Both the position numbers and the translations under genes were made by a program. Shown here piece by piece: positions 63,801 to 64,000 of a stretch of 64,000 nucleotides of DNA. Origin of the DNA: Setaria digitata (lineage: Eukaryota; Nematoda; Chromadorea; Rhabditida; Setariidae); the NCBI GenBank assembly GCA_003640385.1, contig RCAB01000233.1, positions 1-64,000 on the forward strand. Reading direction: 5' to 3'. The number at the start of each line of letters is the position of its first letter. The stretch's first letter is position 1. Below the pieces are notes generated by a model. That model worked only from the letters and a program-made list of their open reading frames with translations. It was not told where the DNA came from and searched no databases.

Positions 63801-64000
63801 AATAAATAAATTTGTTCCGTGACTAATAGATTATGTAACGAAATTACTTAATAGATCCCTAAACTGATGAAAATTTTCAAGACTTTTAGGTAAAGTCACC
63901 AAACAAAAAAAGAAAAAAAAAAAGGTTGAAAATTTTAAATTATTAATTGCCAAAGATAATTATTTTTGCTATTTTAGCACACTCGATTGCAAGTTATTAA
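60845..64000 (+). CDS. Unrecognised multi-exon gene, partial at both ends
   Basis: Exons in a consistent phase series: 60845-60913, 61561-61629, 61940-62044, 62273-62289 (or to 62313), 62421-62598, 63063-63226, 63631-63731 and 63978-64000, the last cut by the window edge. The first exon starts mid-codon, so 5' exons are missing. Readable segments: FTFFTAYDNQPATPYVIYEK, then ARLTFGFDYDREPFISLD, then GFSFIILYGSWKVNLVFNGR, then VDPFNWGSYLWISNMRALG, then GAYGQRTRDRIPTQRSFMGL and DEFDLSIAMTLYDSTIRYQV. The composition is a mix of beta-strand-like hydrophobic and charged residues with few Cys, suggesting a folded domain; the LYGSWKVNLVFNG part loosely recalls lectin-like beta sandwiches, but I do not recognise the family. 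Reading straight through from 62273 meets TAA at 62397-62399, so an intron from 62290 or 62314 to 62420, with a TTGAG acceptor, is needed. If it is not real the gene is a pseudogene. Confidence 0.6.

Noticed and set aside
1..64000. tRNA, rRNA, CRISPR array or transposase genes
   Set aside because: Reading both strands I saw no convincing tRNA B-box with matching acceptor stem, no rRNA core sequence, no regularly spaced repeats of CRISPR type and no reverse transcriptase, integrase or transposase motifs.

Overview
The window is a stretch of AT-rich nematode genomic DNA, most likely from a filarial or other clade III (Spirurina) worm. The evidence is protein-level. There is an UNC-4 homeodomain gene, a cuticlin-1 (CUT-1) gene and a non-muscle myosin II heavy chain gene, all made of many small exons, with short predicted leaders directly behind TTTCAG/TTTTAG-type acceptors, as expected for spliced-leader trans-splicing. 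Nothing looks bacterial, viral or transposon-derived. No open reading frame shows a long uninterrupted gene, so I rebuilt the genes by matching splice sites and reading phases. All exon models are predictions from sequence alone, and assignments to named families come from recall of family sequence, not from a search.

Left part (1-34 kb), all genes on the + strand. About 5 kb of low-complexity upstream DNA (with one N at 1311 flanked by a 36-bp duplication) precedes unc-4 (4955-8673), a paired-like homeodomain repressor. After about 4.4 kb of simple-repeat DNA come three genes in the same direction: a KRTCAP2-like oligosaccharyltransferase accessory subunit (13069-14306), an LRRC57-like leucine-rich-repeat protein (15292-16842), and a 39-exon non-muscle myosin II heavy chain (about 18877-33828; 1983 residues in my model, frame intact throughout). 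The myosin model includes a 57-nt frame-neutral exon in motor loop 1 that may be a cassette exon.

Middle part (34-47 kb), minus strand. An eight-exon gene (36266-39905) encodes a predicted secreted protein made of eight C-x5-C-x5(6)-C-x(8-15)-C modules. An orphan acidic terminal exon (40818-41004) carries an EDWILV motif. A small two-exon gene (44933-45706) encodes a predicted secreted protein with a His-rich tail and an apparent GC-AG intron.

Right part (47-64 kb). A 42-bp tandem repeat rich in ACGTG (46958-47057) and about 8 kb of simple-repeat DNA with diverged local duplications lead to cut-1 (55535-58270, + strand). It has a recognisable TATA box and a CAG/CAA trinucleotide tract in its predicted 5' UTR. 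From 60845 to the window end a further + strand gene of unrecognised family runs off the edge; one of its introns is ambiguous.

The genes do not form one pathway. They are housekeeping (KRTCAP2-like, LRRC57-like, myosin), neuronal patterning (unc-4) and cuticle or secreted functions (cut-1 and the small secreted proteins).
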